From JANXUC01 sp964619065 (lineage in GTDB: Bacteria > Acidobacteriota > Terriglobia > Terriglobales > Acidobacteriaceae): a DNA stretch of 64,000 nucleotides. The translations under genes were made by a program, and so were the position numbers. Positions 1 to 8,217 of this stretch are shown here, piece by piece. Numbering within the stretch: position 1 is the stretch's first letter; each line of letters begins with the position of its first letter. Location: contig CAZUCC010000010.1 of NCBI GenBank assembly GCA_964619065.1, positions 1 through 64,000 of the forward strand, in the 5' to 3' direction. Below the pieces are notes generated by a model. That model searched no databases, was not told the DNA's origin, and worked only from the letters and a program-made list of their open reading frames with translations.

Positions 1-2
1 AC

Positions 3-219
3 GGCAACGGCGAACAGAAACTGGGCCCCAATCAAGTCGCGATCTACACCACTCACGGAAAGCGGATGAACGCGTCGCGGCGTGCAGGCACGCTGCACCG
101 CTTTCTCACCTTGGAGTTGTCACGGGAGTTTTTGCAGGCGCATCTCTCCACAATGCTCGACCGTTTGAAGGACCCGGTGCGGGCTTTCATTGAAAACCAG
201 GGCAACGGTGAAACTTACC
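3..219 (+). pseudogene. Fragment resembling the N-terminal sensor domain of an AraC-family regulator (5' cut by window edge)
   Basis: Reading frame 3 is open from the window edge and encodes about 70 residues. The pattern includes LGPNQVAIYTTHGK, then RFLTLELSREFL, then a basic/aliphatic stretch ending near ENQGNG. It resembles the cupin-like sensor domain of AraC regulators, where a 'GxxALYPxG...HRFLxLxFxxxFL' pattern is common. No helix-turn-helix follows: near position 220 the sequence switches to squalene-hopene cyclase in frame 1. None of the three forward frames before 220 reads like cyclase. The assignment rests on visual similarity only. Confidence 0.3.
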
Positions 220-234
220 TGACGGCTCCTGGAA

Positions 235-813
235 ATGCTGTCCACCTTCGGCTACGACAAGAATCATCCGGCGGTGAAAAGAGCGCTGGAATTCCTCCGG
301 AAGGAGCAGGAGCCGGACGGATCTTGGTTTGGGCGCTGGGGCGTGAATTACATCTACGGGACGATGCTGGTACTGCGCGGGATGGAAGCGATCGGAGTGG
401 ACCATCACGAGCCGATGGTTCAGCAGGCGGCCGAGTGGATACGGATGGTGCAGAATCCCGATGGCGGCTGGGGCGAGACTTGTGATTCCTACGATGATCC
501 AACGCTCCGCGGCATTGGTCCGAGCACGGCATCGCAGACGGCATGGGCGGTTCTTGGGCTGCTCGCGGCCAGCGACACACGCAGCGATTCCGTGGCGCGC
601 GGAGTTGCTTACTTGCTGCGCACGCAGAATCAGGAAGGTTCCTGGGAGGAAACGCTCTACACGGGCACAGGCTTTCCGAGGGTCTTTTACCTCAAGTACC
701 ACATGTATCGGGAATACTTCCCACTGCTGGCTCTGACGACCTATGGGAAGGTGATGGCGGCGGAACAGGCGCGCACCGGAATCTCCGGGGACACGCATAA
801 AGCTCCGGCGTGA
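235..813 (+). CDS. shc: Squalene-hopene cyclase, C-terminal fragment (192 aa)
   Basis: Squalene-hopene cyclase folds squalene into hopene at the cytoplasmic membrane and founds the hopanoid pathway. Only the C-terminal third is present. Three QW motifs are visible (QEPDGSW, QNPDGGW, QNQEGSW), along with GRWGVNYIYGT and the terminal FYLKYHMYREYFPLLAL block. Full-length enzymes are about 650-730 aa and carry the catalytic DxDD motif upstream of this part, so this piece could not be active alone. In frame 1 the cyclase-like sequence starts just after a TGA at 220-222 (RLLEML...), where homologues have a Gly before RxLEML. ATG 235 is only the first in-frame start and probably not a true gene start. 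The stop overlaps the GTG of hpnA. The break is either a genomic rearrangement or an assembly join. Confidence 0.85.
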   Translation: MLSTFGYDKNHPAVKRALEFLRKEQEPDGSWFGRWGVNYIYGTMLVLRGMEAIGVDHHEPMVQQAAEWIRMVQNPDGGWGETCDSYDDPTLRGIGPSTASQTAWAVLGLLAASDTRSDSVARGVAYLLRTQNQEGSWEETLYTGTGFPRVFYLKYHMYREYFPLLALTTYGKVMAAEQARTGISGDTHKAPA

Positions 814-1808
814 AAACCTTCGTCACAGGCGCTACCGGATTCTTGGGCAGTCATGTGGCGCGTGTGCTGGCGGAGCAGGGAGCGGAGTTGCGGCTCCTGG
901 TGCGGTCGAGCAGCGATCTGCGCAATCTCGACGGAGTTCCGGGCGAGCGCGTGACTGGTGACCTACTGGAGCCAGAGTCTTTTCGAGCGGCGCTCTCGGG
1001 ATGCGAGGCCGTTTTTCACGTAGCCGCTGATTACCGGCTGTGGATTCCAGATCCGAAGAAAATGTACCGCGCCAACGTGGAAGGAACGCGTGCGCTGCTG
1101 CGGATGGCCCGTGAGCAAGGTGTGAAGCGTGTGGTGCATACATCGAGCGTGGCGACGATGGGTTTTACCAGTCACGGCGATGCCGTGGATGAGGACACAC
1201 CGGTTTCACTGGAGGGGATGATCGGCCACTACAAGCGCTCAAAGTTTCTGTCCGAGCGGGTGGCGTTCGAGGCGGCGCAGGACGGGCGAAGTGCCGGGTA
1301 CGATGTGGTGATTGTGAATCCGACAACACCTGTGGGGGAACGCGACATTAAGCCGACACCTTCGGGACGGATCATCGTTGATTTCCTGAAACGGAAATTT
1401 CCGGCGTATGTTGAGACAGGGCTCAACCTGGTGGATGCCACGGAATGTGCACGCGGTCATGTGGTGGCGTTCGAAAAAGGCCGCAGTGGCGAGCGCTACA
1501 TTCTGGGCGGCGAGAACTTGACGCTGAAGCAGATCCTCGACCAGCTTGCCGAACTTACCGGGCTGCCTTCACCAAAGGTGAAGCTGCCTTATTTTTTTGC
1601 GATGGCCACTGGCGTAGTTGACGAATTGGTGACGGGAAGATTGCTTGGGCGCGAGCCGCGTGCCACCATCGATGCGGTACGGATGGGCAAGAAAAAGATG
1701 TGGGTTTTGTCTGCCAAAGCGGAGCGGGAGTTAGGCTGGCAGATTCTGCCAGTGAAGAATGCTCTGGGGCGGGCGGTCCAGTGGTTCCAGGCGAACGGCT
1801 ATGCCTAG
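810..1808 (+). CDS. hpnA: Hopanoid-associated NAD-dependent sugar epimerase/dehydratase HpnA
   Basis: This is an extended short-chain dehydrogenase/reductase of 332 aa with the N-terminal Rossmann motif TGATGFLGSH and the catalytic YKRSK (YxxxK). Length and layout match HpnA, a family that travels with hopanoid genes and whose exact substrate is not settled; a role in side-chain or sugar-head modification is assumed. The start is GTG at 810, overlapping the cyclase TGA in a GTGA, which indicates translational coupling. The gene ends inside the start region of hpnG. Confidence 0.9.
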   Translation: MKTFVTGATGFLGSHVARVLAEQGAELRLLVRSSSDLRNLDGVPGERVTGDLLEPESFRAALSGCEAVFHVAADYRLWIPDPKKMYRANVEGTRALLRMAREQGVKRVVHTSSVATMGFTSHGDAVDEDTPVSLEGMIGHYKRSKFLSERVAFEAAQDGRSAGYDVVIVNPTTPVGERDIKPTPSGRIIVDFLKRKFPAYVETGLNLVDATECARGHVVAFEKGRSGERYILGGENLTLKQILDQLAELTGLPSPKVKLPYFFAMATGVVDELVTGRLLGREPRATIDAVRMGKKKMWVLSAKAERELGWQILPVKNALGRAVQWFQANGYA

Positions 1809-2490
1809 AATAGCCGTGGTGGCGGCGCTGGAGCGAGAGATTGGGCCACTGGTCGCTGGATGGCGGGTAATGCGGCGTACTTGCGAAGGGTGGGAGTTCA
1901 AGTTCTTTGAGAGTGGAGACGCAGTAGCTGTGTGCGGAGGCATCGGGCCAGTAGCGGCCCGTCGTGCGTGTCAGGCGATTTGTGCATCTTACGGGCCTGA
2001 GATTGTGTTTTCAGCGGGCTTTGCTGGAGCTTTGGTTGCCGATTTGAGCGCAGGCGATGTCGTGGTTCCCGACAAGGTGATTGACGCAGGGGATGGCAGC
2101 AGCGTGCCGACAGGGATGGGTTCCCGGACGCTCGTGTCTATAGCCGAGGTGGCGACGGTGGAGCGCAAGCGCGTATTGGCCGTGAAGTATGGGGCCGTCG
2201 CTGTAGACATGGAAGCGGCGGCAGTGGCGAAAGGAGCGGAAATTCGGGGAGTCCGGTTTGCCGCGGTGAAGGGGATTTCGGACGGGCTGGATTTTGAGAT
2301 CCCTGTGGTGAAAGGCAGCATTGATGCGCACGGGCAGTTTCATGAGGGGCGTTACATCGCGGGACTTGTTTGGCGGTCCTGGCTTTGGGGACGCGTAGCG
2401 CGGATGGCTCGGAATAGTTCGTTAGCGGCTCGGAATTTGTCTGAGGCATTGCGGGTGAGGATTGAGGAATATCTGAGGGTGTCTGCTTAG
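1801..2490 (+). CDS. hpnG: Hopanoid-associated phosphorylase HpnG (nucleosidase/phosphorylase family)
   Basis: This 229-aa protein of the PNP/MTA-SAH nucleosidase superfamily begins with IAVVAALEREIGPL and carries the family motif VDMEAAAVA and a GISDGLDF block. In characterised hopanoid producers HpnG removes adenine from adenosylhopane to give a ribosyl-type intermediate in the cytoplasm. I chose ATG 1801, which overlaps the hpnA stop by 8 nt; the open frame extends further upstream inside hpnA but the extra residues look non-homologous. HpnH, the radical SAM enzyme that makes adenosylhopane, is not in the window. Confidence 0.87.
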   Translation: MPRIAVVAALEREIGPLVAGWRVMRRTCEGWEFKFFESGDAVAVCGGIGPVAARRACQAICASYGPEIVFSAGFAGALVADLSAGDVVVPDKVIDAGDGSSVPTGMGSRTLVSIAEVATVERKRVLAVKYGAVAVDMEAAAVAKGAEIRGVRFAAVKGISDGLDFEIPVVKGSIDAHGQFHEGRYIAGLVWRSWLWGRVARMARNSSLAARNLSEALRVRIEEYLRVSA

Positions 2491-2540
2491 TCTGCAGGGG
2501 TGAGAAAGCTAGGGAGAGCGAAGTGAGGTTGAGAGTGCAG

Positions 2541-2562
2541 GGGTCCTTCGCTCAGGATGACA
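2541..2562. repeat. Short dispersed repeat remnant (TCAGGATGACA type)
   Basis: The hpnG-dehydrogenase gap (about 100 nt) contains a 'cctTCGCTCAGGATGACA' stretch. Similar ATGACA-ended pieces lie near 33186-33278, 47341-47370 and 48400-48435. I take it as a degenerate copy of a dispersed intergenic repeat. Confidence 0.35.
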
Positions 2563-2592
2563 GAATTTAAGAGAAGGAATCAGTGAGGGATC

Positions 2593-3711
2593 ATGGCGGT
2601 ACTGGAACAGGCGAAAGGTAGCGCGAAGGCCGAAGCTCTTCCGTCCACCATGCGTGCGGCCGTCTATCGCAGTATCGGTGAAGTTCGCTTGGAGACCGTG
2701 CCTGTTCCAGGGATCGGTCCCGGCGAACTCCTGCTGCGCGTGCACACTTGTGGCATTTGCGGGACGGACCTCAAGAAGATTCAGACGGGATCGCATTCTG
2801 CTCCGCGCATTTTCGGGCATGAAACATCCGGTGTGGTGGCGGCCGTGGGCGATGGTGTTGTGAACTTCAAACCGGGCGACCGTGTGATTGCCTTTCATCA
2901 CATACCGTGTGGCAATTGCTACTACTGCCGTCATAAAACCTTCGCACAGTGCGAGATCTACAAGAAGGTGGGCTGCACGGCGGGTTTTGAAGCCAGTGGT
3001 GGCGGGTTTGCGGAATACGTTCGAGTGATGGACTGGATTGTTCGCGGAGGCGTCGAGAAGATTCCGGACAACGTTTCCTTTGAGCAGGCCTGCTTTGTCG
3101 AACCGGTGAACACCTGCCTCAAGGGTGTGGCCACCCTCCGGCTGCAGGCCGGGGAGACGGTGCTGGTGATCGGCCAGGGGCCGATCGGCATCATGCTCGG
3201 GGTCATGGCCCAGAGGACAGGGGCTAGGGTAATTACTTCCGACCTGTATCCGCAGAGGCATACAATAGCAGCAGGTTTCGGATTGACGCACAGCCTTGAT
3301 GCCGCCAAGGTAGACGTGATTCGCTATCTGCGTGAGCAGACGGAGGGTCGTGGTGCGGATGCAGTCATTGTCGCGGTGGGTGGGAACAGTTTGATTCGGA
3401 CAGCGATGGATGCGGCTCGCCCGGGTGGGCGTGTTTTGCTGTTTGCGCAGACGGCGCGTGGGGAAGCTACCATCGATCCGGCTGCGGTTTGCGTGGATGA
3501 GAAGACCTTGCTGGGGTCTTACAGCGCGTCGGTGGATTTACAGGAAGAGTCGTTGCGTTTTGTGTTTAGTCATGCGATGAACCTGGAGCGGCTGATTACG
3601 CACCGGTTTCCGCTGGAGAAGAGTGTGGAAGCTTTGGAATTTGCGGCCCATCCGCAGCCGGATTCGATGAAAGCCGTGATTCAGCCCGGCGCCAGTTGGA
3701 AAGGATGTTGA
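2593..3711 (+). CDS. Zinc-dependent medium-chain alcohol dehydrogenase, first of a pair in the hopanoid operon
   Basis: A 372-aa MDR enzyme. Catalytic-zinc residues are in CGICGTDLK and GHETSG. The structural-zinc lobe has four Cys in CGNCYYCRHKTFAQC. The cofactor motif is VIGQGPIGIMLG, typical of NAD(P)-dependent sorbitol/threonine-dehydrogenase-like proteins. It should oxidise or reduce an alcohol/carbonyl in the cytoplasm; the substrate cannot be read from sequence. It lies between hpnG and hpnC on the same strand, and the next dehydrogenase starts at its stop codon. A role in side-chain processing of hopanoids is inferred from position only. Confidence 0.85.
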   Translation: MAVLEQAKGSAKAEALPSTMRAAVYRSIGEVRLETVPVPGIGPGELLLRVHTCGICGTDLKKIQTGSHSAPRIFGHETSGVVAAVGDGVVNFKPGDRVIAFHHIPCGNCYYCRHKTFAQCEIYKKVGCTAGFEASGGGFAEYVRVMDWIVRGGVEKIPDNVSFEQACFVEPVNTCLKGVATLRLQAGETVLVIGQGPIGIMLGVMAQRTGARVITSDLYPQRHTIAAGFGLTHSLDAAKVDVIRYLREQTEGRGADAVIVAVGGNSLIRTAMDAARPGGRVLLFAQTARGEATIDPAAVCVDEKTLLGSYSASVDLQEESLRFVFSHAMNLERLITHRFPLEKSVEALEFAAHPQPDSMKAVIQPGASWKGC

Positions 3712-4784
3712 ACGTGAGCAGCACTTTCGATGTGAGCAGAACCATGACAGCCGCGGTTCTCCGCGGCAAAGAAGACGTGCAGATCGAGCGGGTTCCGGTA
3801 CCAGTCTTGGGTGAAGGCGAAGTCCTGATCAAAGTGCAGGTAGCGCTGACCTGTGGCACGGACCTGAAGGTCTACCGACGCGGATATCACGCGAAGATGA
3901 TTGTGCCTCCAGCTTTGTTTGGACATGAGCAGGCGGGAGTGATCGAAGAAGTAGGCTATGGGGTGCGTGGTTTCCAGAGGGGCATGCGCGTGGTTGCCTT
4001 GAATTCAGCTCCCTGCGGCGTATGTTTTTTTTGCAGCAAGCATCAAGAGAATCTGTGCGAGAACCTGCTGTTCAATAACGGTGCGTATGCCGAGTACATT
4101 CGCATTCCGCGGCGCATTGTTGAGCGCAACATGCTGGAAATTCCAGCTGACGTGACTTTTCAGGAAGCGGCCATGACGGAACCGCTGGCGTGTGTTCTGC
4201 GCGGACTGCAAGAAACTGGGGTGGAGCCTGGGGATTCGGTTGCCGTGCTGGGCGCTGGACCTATCGGATTGATGTTTATTCAGGTCGCGAAGGCGATTGG
4301 TTGCACCGTCATTGCCGTGGTCAAGCGCGACGGGCAAGTCTCTGCAGCCGAGCAGATGGGCGCAGACTATGTGGTCCAGCTGGGTGTGGCAGCGAGTCCG
4401 ATCGATGCTGTGCGCGCTCTGAGTCGCGAAAACCGTGGCGTGGATGTGGTGATCGAAGCGGTGGGGCGTCCCGAGGCCTGGCAATGGGCCGTGGAGATGG
4501 TGCGCAAGGGTGGTACGGTGAATTTCTTTGGTGGATGCGCTACAGGTACGAAAGTTGAGATCGATACAAACCTGCTGCATTATTCGGAACTGACGCTCAA
4601 GGCTACCTTCCACCACACGCCTGAGACAGTGCGCCGTGCGTTCGCGTTGATCGCACGGAAAAAGGTGCGGCCCACGGATTACATCACCGGGGAGGAACCA
4701 CTTTCGCGGTTGAACGAAGTTTTGCGCCACCAGATGCTGCATCGCAATGGCGACATCAAGACGGCGATTATTCCGGGGAGCTGA
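3705..4784 (+). CDS. Zinc-dependent medium-chain alcohol dehydrogenase, second of the pair
   Basis: A 359-aa MDR enzyme related to its upstream neighbour. It has the catalytic-zinc Cys in TCGTDLK, GHEQAG, a structural-zinc lobe with four Cys (CGVCFFCSKHQENLC) and the Rossmann motif VLGAGPIGLMF. Starts at TTG 3696, ATG 3705, GTG 3714 and ATG 3744 are all in frame. A GGAAAGG just before 3705 is better spaced for GTG 3714, so the first few residues are uncertain. The overlap with the previous gene suggests coupled expression and perhaps consecutive or heteromeric action. Confidence 0.85.
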   Translation: MLNVSSTFDVSRTMTAAVLRGKEDVQIERVPVPVLGEGEVLIKVQVALTCGTDLKVYRRGYHAKMIVPPALFGHEQAGVIEEVGYGVRGFQRGMRVVALNSAPCGVCFFCSKHQENLCENLLFNNGAYAEYIRIPRRIVERNMLEIPADVTFQEAAMTEPLACVLRGLQETGVEPGDSVAVLGAGPIGLMFIQVAKAIGCTVIAVVKRDGQVSAAEQMGADYVVQLGVAASPIDAVRALSRENRGVDVVIEAVGRPEAWQWAVEMVRKGGTVNFFGGCATGTKVEIDTNLLHYSELTLKATFHHTPETVRRAFALIARKKVRPTDYITGEEPLSRLNEVLRHQMLHRNGDIKTAIIPGS

Positions 4785-4810
4785 GGCTCGGAGAACGATT
4801 TGACTTTCGC

Positions 4811-5755
4811 ATGTCCACAGCTTCGACCAATGCCGAGACAGTGATTGACGCCGCTCAGCGCGGCTGGCGGGTTTTGCCTGCCAGCTATGCCATGCCGGAG
4901 CGTCGTCCCACGCTGGAAGAGGCTCAGGAATATTGCCGCAAGCTGGCGCACTCGCATTACGAAAATTTTTCCGTCGCGACATTCTTCTTGCCGAAACGGC
5001 TGCGGCAACACTTTTTCAATGTGTATGCCTACTGCCGCATCTCGGACGACTTGGGCGACGAAGTGGGCGACCCGCAGGCGTCTCTGGCGCTGTTCGACCA
5101 GTGGGAAGCGGAGCTAGACCGCTGCTACGAAAGGACTCCGGGACATCCGGTGTTTGTGGCGCTGGCTGAAACGGTACGTGAGTTTGATATTCCCAAGCAT
5201 GAATTTTCCGATTTATTGAGGGCCTTTCGCCAGGACCAGACCGTAACGCGCTACGAGACTTTCTCCGATCTGCTTGGTTACTGCCGCTACTCGGCGAATC
5301 CTGTTGGCCATTTGGTGCTGTACCTTTGCGGATATCGAGATACGGAGCGGCAACGCCTTGCGGATTTCACCTGTACGGCTCTGCAATTGGCCAACTTCTG
5401 GCAGGATGTTGCGGGTGACTACGAGATAGGACGCTTGTATCTGCCGCTCGAAGATTTGCGCCGCTTTGGGGTTGATGAATCCGTGATCGCGGGAAAACTG
5501 CCCACGCCGGAGTTTCGTGCGTTGCTGCGCTTTGAAGTGGAACGTGCCCGCGAGTGGTTCGAGCAGGGGTTGCCGCTGATCCGTCAGGTAAGCCGCGAAC
5601 TCTCCCGCGATCTCGATTTGTTCAGCCGTGGCGGTTTGGAAATTCTGAAGGCCATCGAAGCGTCGGATTACGACGTTTTGAGCTCTCGCCCGTTGCTCTC
5701 GAAAGGCCGCAAGCTTTCTTTGGTCGCCCGTGCGGCCTGGAGCCGGCTCGTATGA
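4811..5755 (+). CDS. hpnC: Hydroxysqualene synthase HpnC (squalene/phytoene synthase family)
   Basis: This 314-aa all-alpha prenyl-transferring enzyme has two Asp-rich motifs: SDDLGDE near residues 77-83 and WQDVAGDYEIGR in the second half. In the HpnCDE route, HpnD makes presqualene diphosphate from two farnesyl diphosphates and HpnC converts it to hydroxysqualene. The ISDDLGD and NFWQDVAGD patterns and the position upstream of hpnD and hpnE identify it as HpnC. Its stop overlaps the hpnD ATG (ATGA). Confidence 0.92.
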   Translation: MSTASTNAETVIDAAQRGWRVLPASYAMPERRPTLEEAQEYCRKLAHSHYENFSVATFFLPKRLRQHFFNVYAYCRISDDLGDEVGDPQASLALFDQWEAELDRCYERTPGHPVFVALAETVREFDIPKHEFSDLLRAFRQDQTVTRYETFSDLLGYCRYSANPVGHLVLYLCGYRDTERQRLADFTCTALQLANFWQDVAGDYEIGRLYLPLEDLRRFGVDESVIAGKLPTPEFRALLRFEVERAREWFEQGLPLIRQVSRELSRDLDLFSRGGLEILKAIEASDYDVLSSRPLLSKGRKLSLVARAAWSRLV

Positions 5756-6699
5756 GCACCGCCGTGCAATCCGCATCTTCATTTGCGCCAACGGAATCGC
5801 AGTTGGCGGTGGCGTATTCCGTTTGTAAAGGGATTGCCCGCAGCAACGCCAAAAATTTTTACTATGGCTTTTTGGTGCTTCCGCGCCGCAAGCGAGAGGC
5901 GATTTCCGCTGTCTACGCCTTCATGCGGCGGTGCGACGATATCACTGACGACCCCAGCCTGCCTTTGATGGAGCGGCGTGTGAAGCTAGCGGCGTGGATC
6001 GATAGCTTCCACCGGGCCGCGGCAGGAAATGGCACCGACGATCCAGTATTGCTTGCATTAGCGGACACACAGCGCCGTTACAACATTCCGGTTGAACTGC
6101 TCGACCATCTGGCGTACGGCACGGAAATGGATCTGCAAGAGCAGATGGAGACGGGCAAGACCCCGAAGTTCGATGCCGAAGCAATCAATGTGCATTACCG
6201 GAAGTTCGACGATCTCTATCTTTACTGCTACCGGGTGGCGTCAGTTGTCGGTCTGGTGTGCATCCGCATCTTCGGATATAAAGATCCGCGGGCCGAGGCT
6301 CTTGCGGAGCGCGTCGGAATCGCGTTTCAATTAACGAACATCATTCGTGATGTGAAGGAAGATGCCGCCATGGGGCGCGTCTACATCCCCGGAGAAGATT
6401 TAGCGAAATTTGGTCTGTTGCCGATTGATCTGCGCACTGGCGGCGACTTGACGCGATTTCGCCCGCTGCTCGAAATGGAAGCGGAGCGTGCGCGCAAGTT
6501 CTATTGTGCGGCGGAAGACCTGCTTCCTCTGATTGACGAGGATAGCCAGCCTGCGCTGTGGACTCTGGTCGCCGTCTATCGCGGTTTGTTGGAAAAGATT
6601 GCCGCCTCAGACTACGACGTCTTCGGTCCCAAAGTGCGGCTTACCACCTTCGAAAAGTTGGCAATCTTGAGCAAAGGCTTCCTGCGCCGGCTTACCTGA
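5752..6699 (+). CDS. hpnD: Presqualene diphosphate synthase HpnD
   Basis: This 315-aa squalene/phytoene-synthase family member has DDITDD and RDVKEDAAMGRVYIP as the two Mg-diphosphate-binding motifs. HpnD condenses two farnesyl diphosphates to presqualene diphosphate. The frame is open upstream within hpnC, but ATG 5752 in an ATGA overlap gives the expected N terminus before the conserved SVCKGIARSNAKNFYYGF region. It overlaps hpnE by one base. Confidence 0.93.
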   Translation: MSTAVQSASSFAPTESQLAVAYSVCKGIARSNAKNFYYGFLVLPRRKREAISAVYAFMRRCDDITDDPSLPLMERRVKLAAWIDSFHRAAAGNGTDDPVLLALADTQRRYNIPVELLDHLAYGTEMDLQEQMETGKTPKFDAEAINVHYRKFDDLYLYCYRVASVVGLVCIRIFGYKDPRAEALAERVGIAFQLTNIIRDVKEDAAMGRVYIPGEDLAKFGLLPIDLRTGGDLTRFRPLLEMEAERARKFYCAAEDLLPLIDEDSQPALWTLVAVYRGLLEKIAASDYDVFGPKVRLTTFEKLAILSKGFLRRLT

Positions 6700-8147
6700 T
6701 GGTTTCCCTCGAAAAAGAAACTTCCCCAAGAAAATCTCCTCACGTTGCCATTGTGGGCGGCGGACTCGCGGGTCTCGCTGCGGGCTGTGGCTTGGCCAAC
6801 GCGGGCTGCCGCATTTCGCTCTACGAACGTCGTCCTTATCTTGGCGGCAGGGCTTCGTCTTATCAGCATCCGGGAACCGGGGAGGTTGTCGACAACTGCC
6901 AGCATGTGTTGCTTGGTTGTTGCACGAACCTGATTGATCTCTACCAGCGCACTGGCGTTGAGGGGAAGATTCGCTGGTACGAGGAATTGGTATTTCTGGA
7001 GCCGGGCGGGCGGGCCTCCCATATTCGGCCTTCATTTTTGCCAGCACCCTTGCATAACGGCCCTTCTTTTCTGGGCGCGCATTGTCTCGGACTTCGAGAC
7101 AAGATCAGCATTGCGCGCACGATGATGGCTCTGCTGACGCGCGTTCCACAGGATAATGGGCAATCGTTTCTGGCTTGGCTGCAGCGTTACGGTCCTACTT
7201 CTGCGGCTGTGGAACGATTTTGGAAGCCCATTCTGATCAGCGCTCTGAACGAAGACTTGGACCGCGCATCTGTTTTCTATGCTGGGCAGGTGATTCGCGA
7301 GTCGTTCATGAAGTCGGCGGACGCTGGCCGCATGGGGATTCCAGCGATTCCGCTCAGCGATCTCTATGCGGCCGGAGCGGACTACATCCGAACACGGGGC
7401 GGGGAAGTTTTTCTGCGGGCTTCGGTCGAGGTTGTCGCGGTGGAGGATGAACAAGTGCGGCTGCGAATTCCGTCGGGCGAGGTCCTGAGTGACGCTGTTA
7501 TTTTGGCCGTAACCTCGGATGCCGCTGCGAAGTTGCTTCCCTCGGGCATGACGCAAGCTTGGAGTGCTGGTGCCGATAGTTTGGAGACCTCGCCCATTGC
7601 AGGAATTCATCTCTGGTTTGATCGGCAGATTTCCGATCTTGACCATGCGGTTCTGCTCGATCGCACGATTCAGTGGATGTTTCACAAGTCGCGGATTCAA
7701 GCGGAAGCTCGCGGCGCGGGCAAAGACAACGACAATGTCGGCGGGAGCGGTGTTGGTAGTTATGTAGAGCTTGTCGTTAGCTCGGCCAAGACTCTGGTCA
7801 ATATGTCGAAGAACGATATTGTGGAGTTGGCCCTGCGGGAGCTGCGGGAATTTTTCCCGGGGGCGCGTGATGCGCAGCTCGTCAAGTCCACCGTCATCAA
7901 AGAGATTCACGCCACGTTTTCTCCTGGGCCGGGTGTGGACCACTTGCGTCCTCCGCAAGCTACTGCCTCGGAACGTGTATTTCTGGCGGGCGACTGGACC
8001 GCCACCGGATGGCCCGCAACCATGGAAGGAGCGGTGCGGAGCGGTTACCGCGCCGCCGAAGCTCTCCTCCAAACCAAAGGACTCAAAGCCACGCGATTGT
8101 TGGTCCCAGATTTGCCTGCGGCGGGTCTAATGCGGCTATTCGGATAG
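6699..8147 (+). CDS. hpnE: Hydroxysqualene dehydroxylase HpnE (FAD-dependent)
   Basis: This 482-aa flavoprotein of the amine-oxidase/phytoene-desaturase type has an N-terminal dinucleotide-binding motif (VAIVGGGLAGLAAG), an E-R patch (YERRPYLGGRASS) and a C-terminal FAD-contact block (VFLAGDWTATGWPATMEGAV). HpnE reduces hydroxysqualene to squalene, completing the HpnCDE route that replaces squalene synthase. I chose ATG 6699, overlapping the hpnD stop as TGATG. This is the last gene of the hopanoid operon on this strand and is convergent with the next gene. Confidence 0.92.
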   Translation: MVSLEKETSPRKSPHVAIVGGGLAGLAAGCGLANAGCRISLYERRPYLGGRASSYQHPGTGEVVDNCQHVLLGCCTNLIDLYQRTGVEGKIRWYEELVFLEPGGRASHIRPSFLPAPLHNGPSFLGAHCLGLRDKISIARTMMALLTRVPQDNGQSFLAWLQRYGPTSAAVERFWKPILISALNEDLDRASVFYAGQVIRESFMKSADAGRMGIPAIPLSDLYAAGADYIRTRGGEVFLRASVEVVAVEDEQVRLRIPSGEVLSDAVILAVTSDAAAKLLPSGMTQAWSAGADSLETSPIAGIHLWFDRQISDLDHAVLLDRTIQWMFHKSRIQAEARGAGKDNDNVGGSGVGSYVELVVSSAKTLVNMSKNDIVELALRELREFFPGARDAQLVKSTVIKEIHATFSPGPGVDHLRPPQATASERVFLAGDWTATGWPATMEGAVRSGYRAAEALLQTKGLKATRLLVPDLPAAGLMRLFG

Positions 8148-8169
8148 CTTTTCATAAGCAGGGTCTTGA

Positions 8170-8191
8170 GGTGGCCGAAGGCATGGCCACC
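8170..8191. terminator. Hairpin between convergent genes
   Basis: GGTGGCC and GGCCACC form a perfect 7-bp stem with an 8-nt loop in the 70-nt gap between hpnE and the convergent repeat-protein gene. There is no clear T-run, so its role as a bidirectional terminator is only likely from position. Confidence 0.35.
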
Positions 8192-8217
8192 CACCCAACC
8201 CTTCCCGTTTAGTGGAA

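Noticed and set aside
220..222. TGA before the cyclase fragment as another selenocysteine codon
   Set aside because: Homologues have Gly, not Cys, at this site, and sequence upstream of it in frame is not cyclase.
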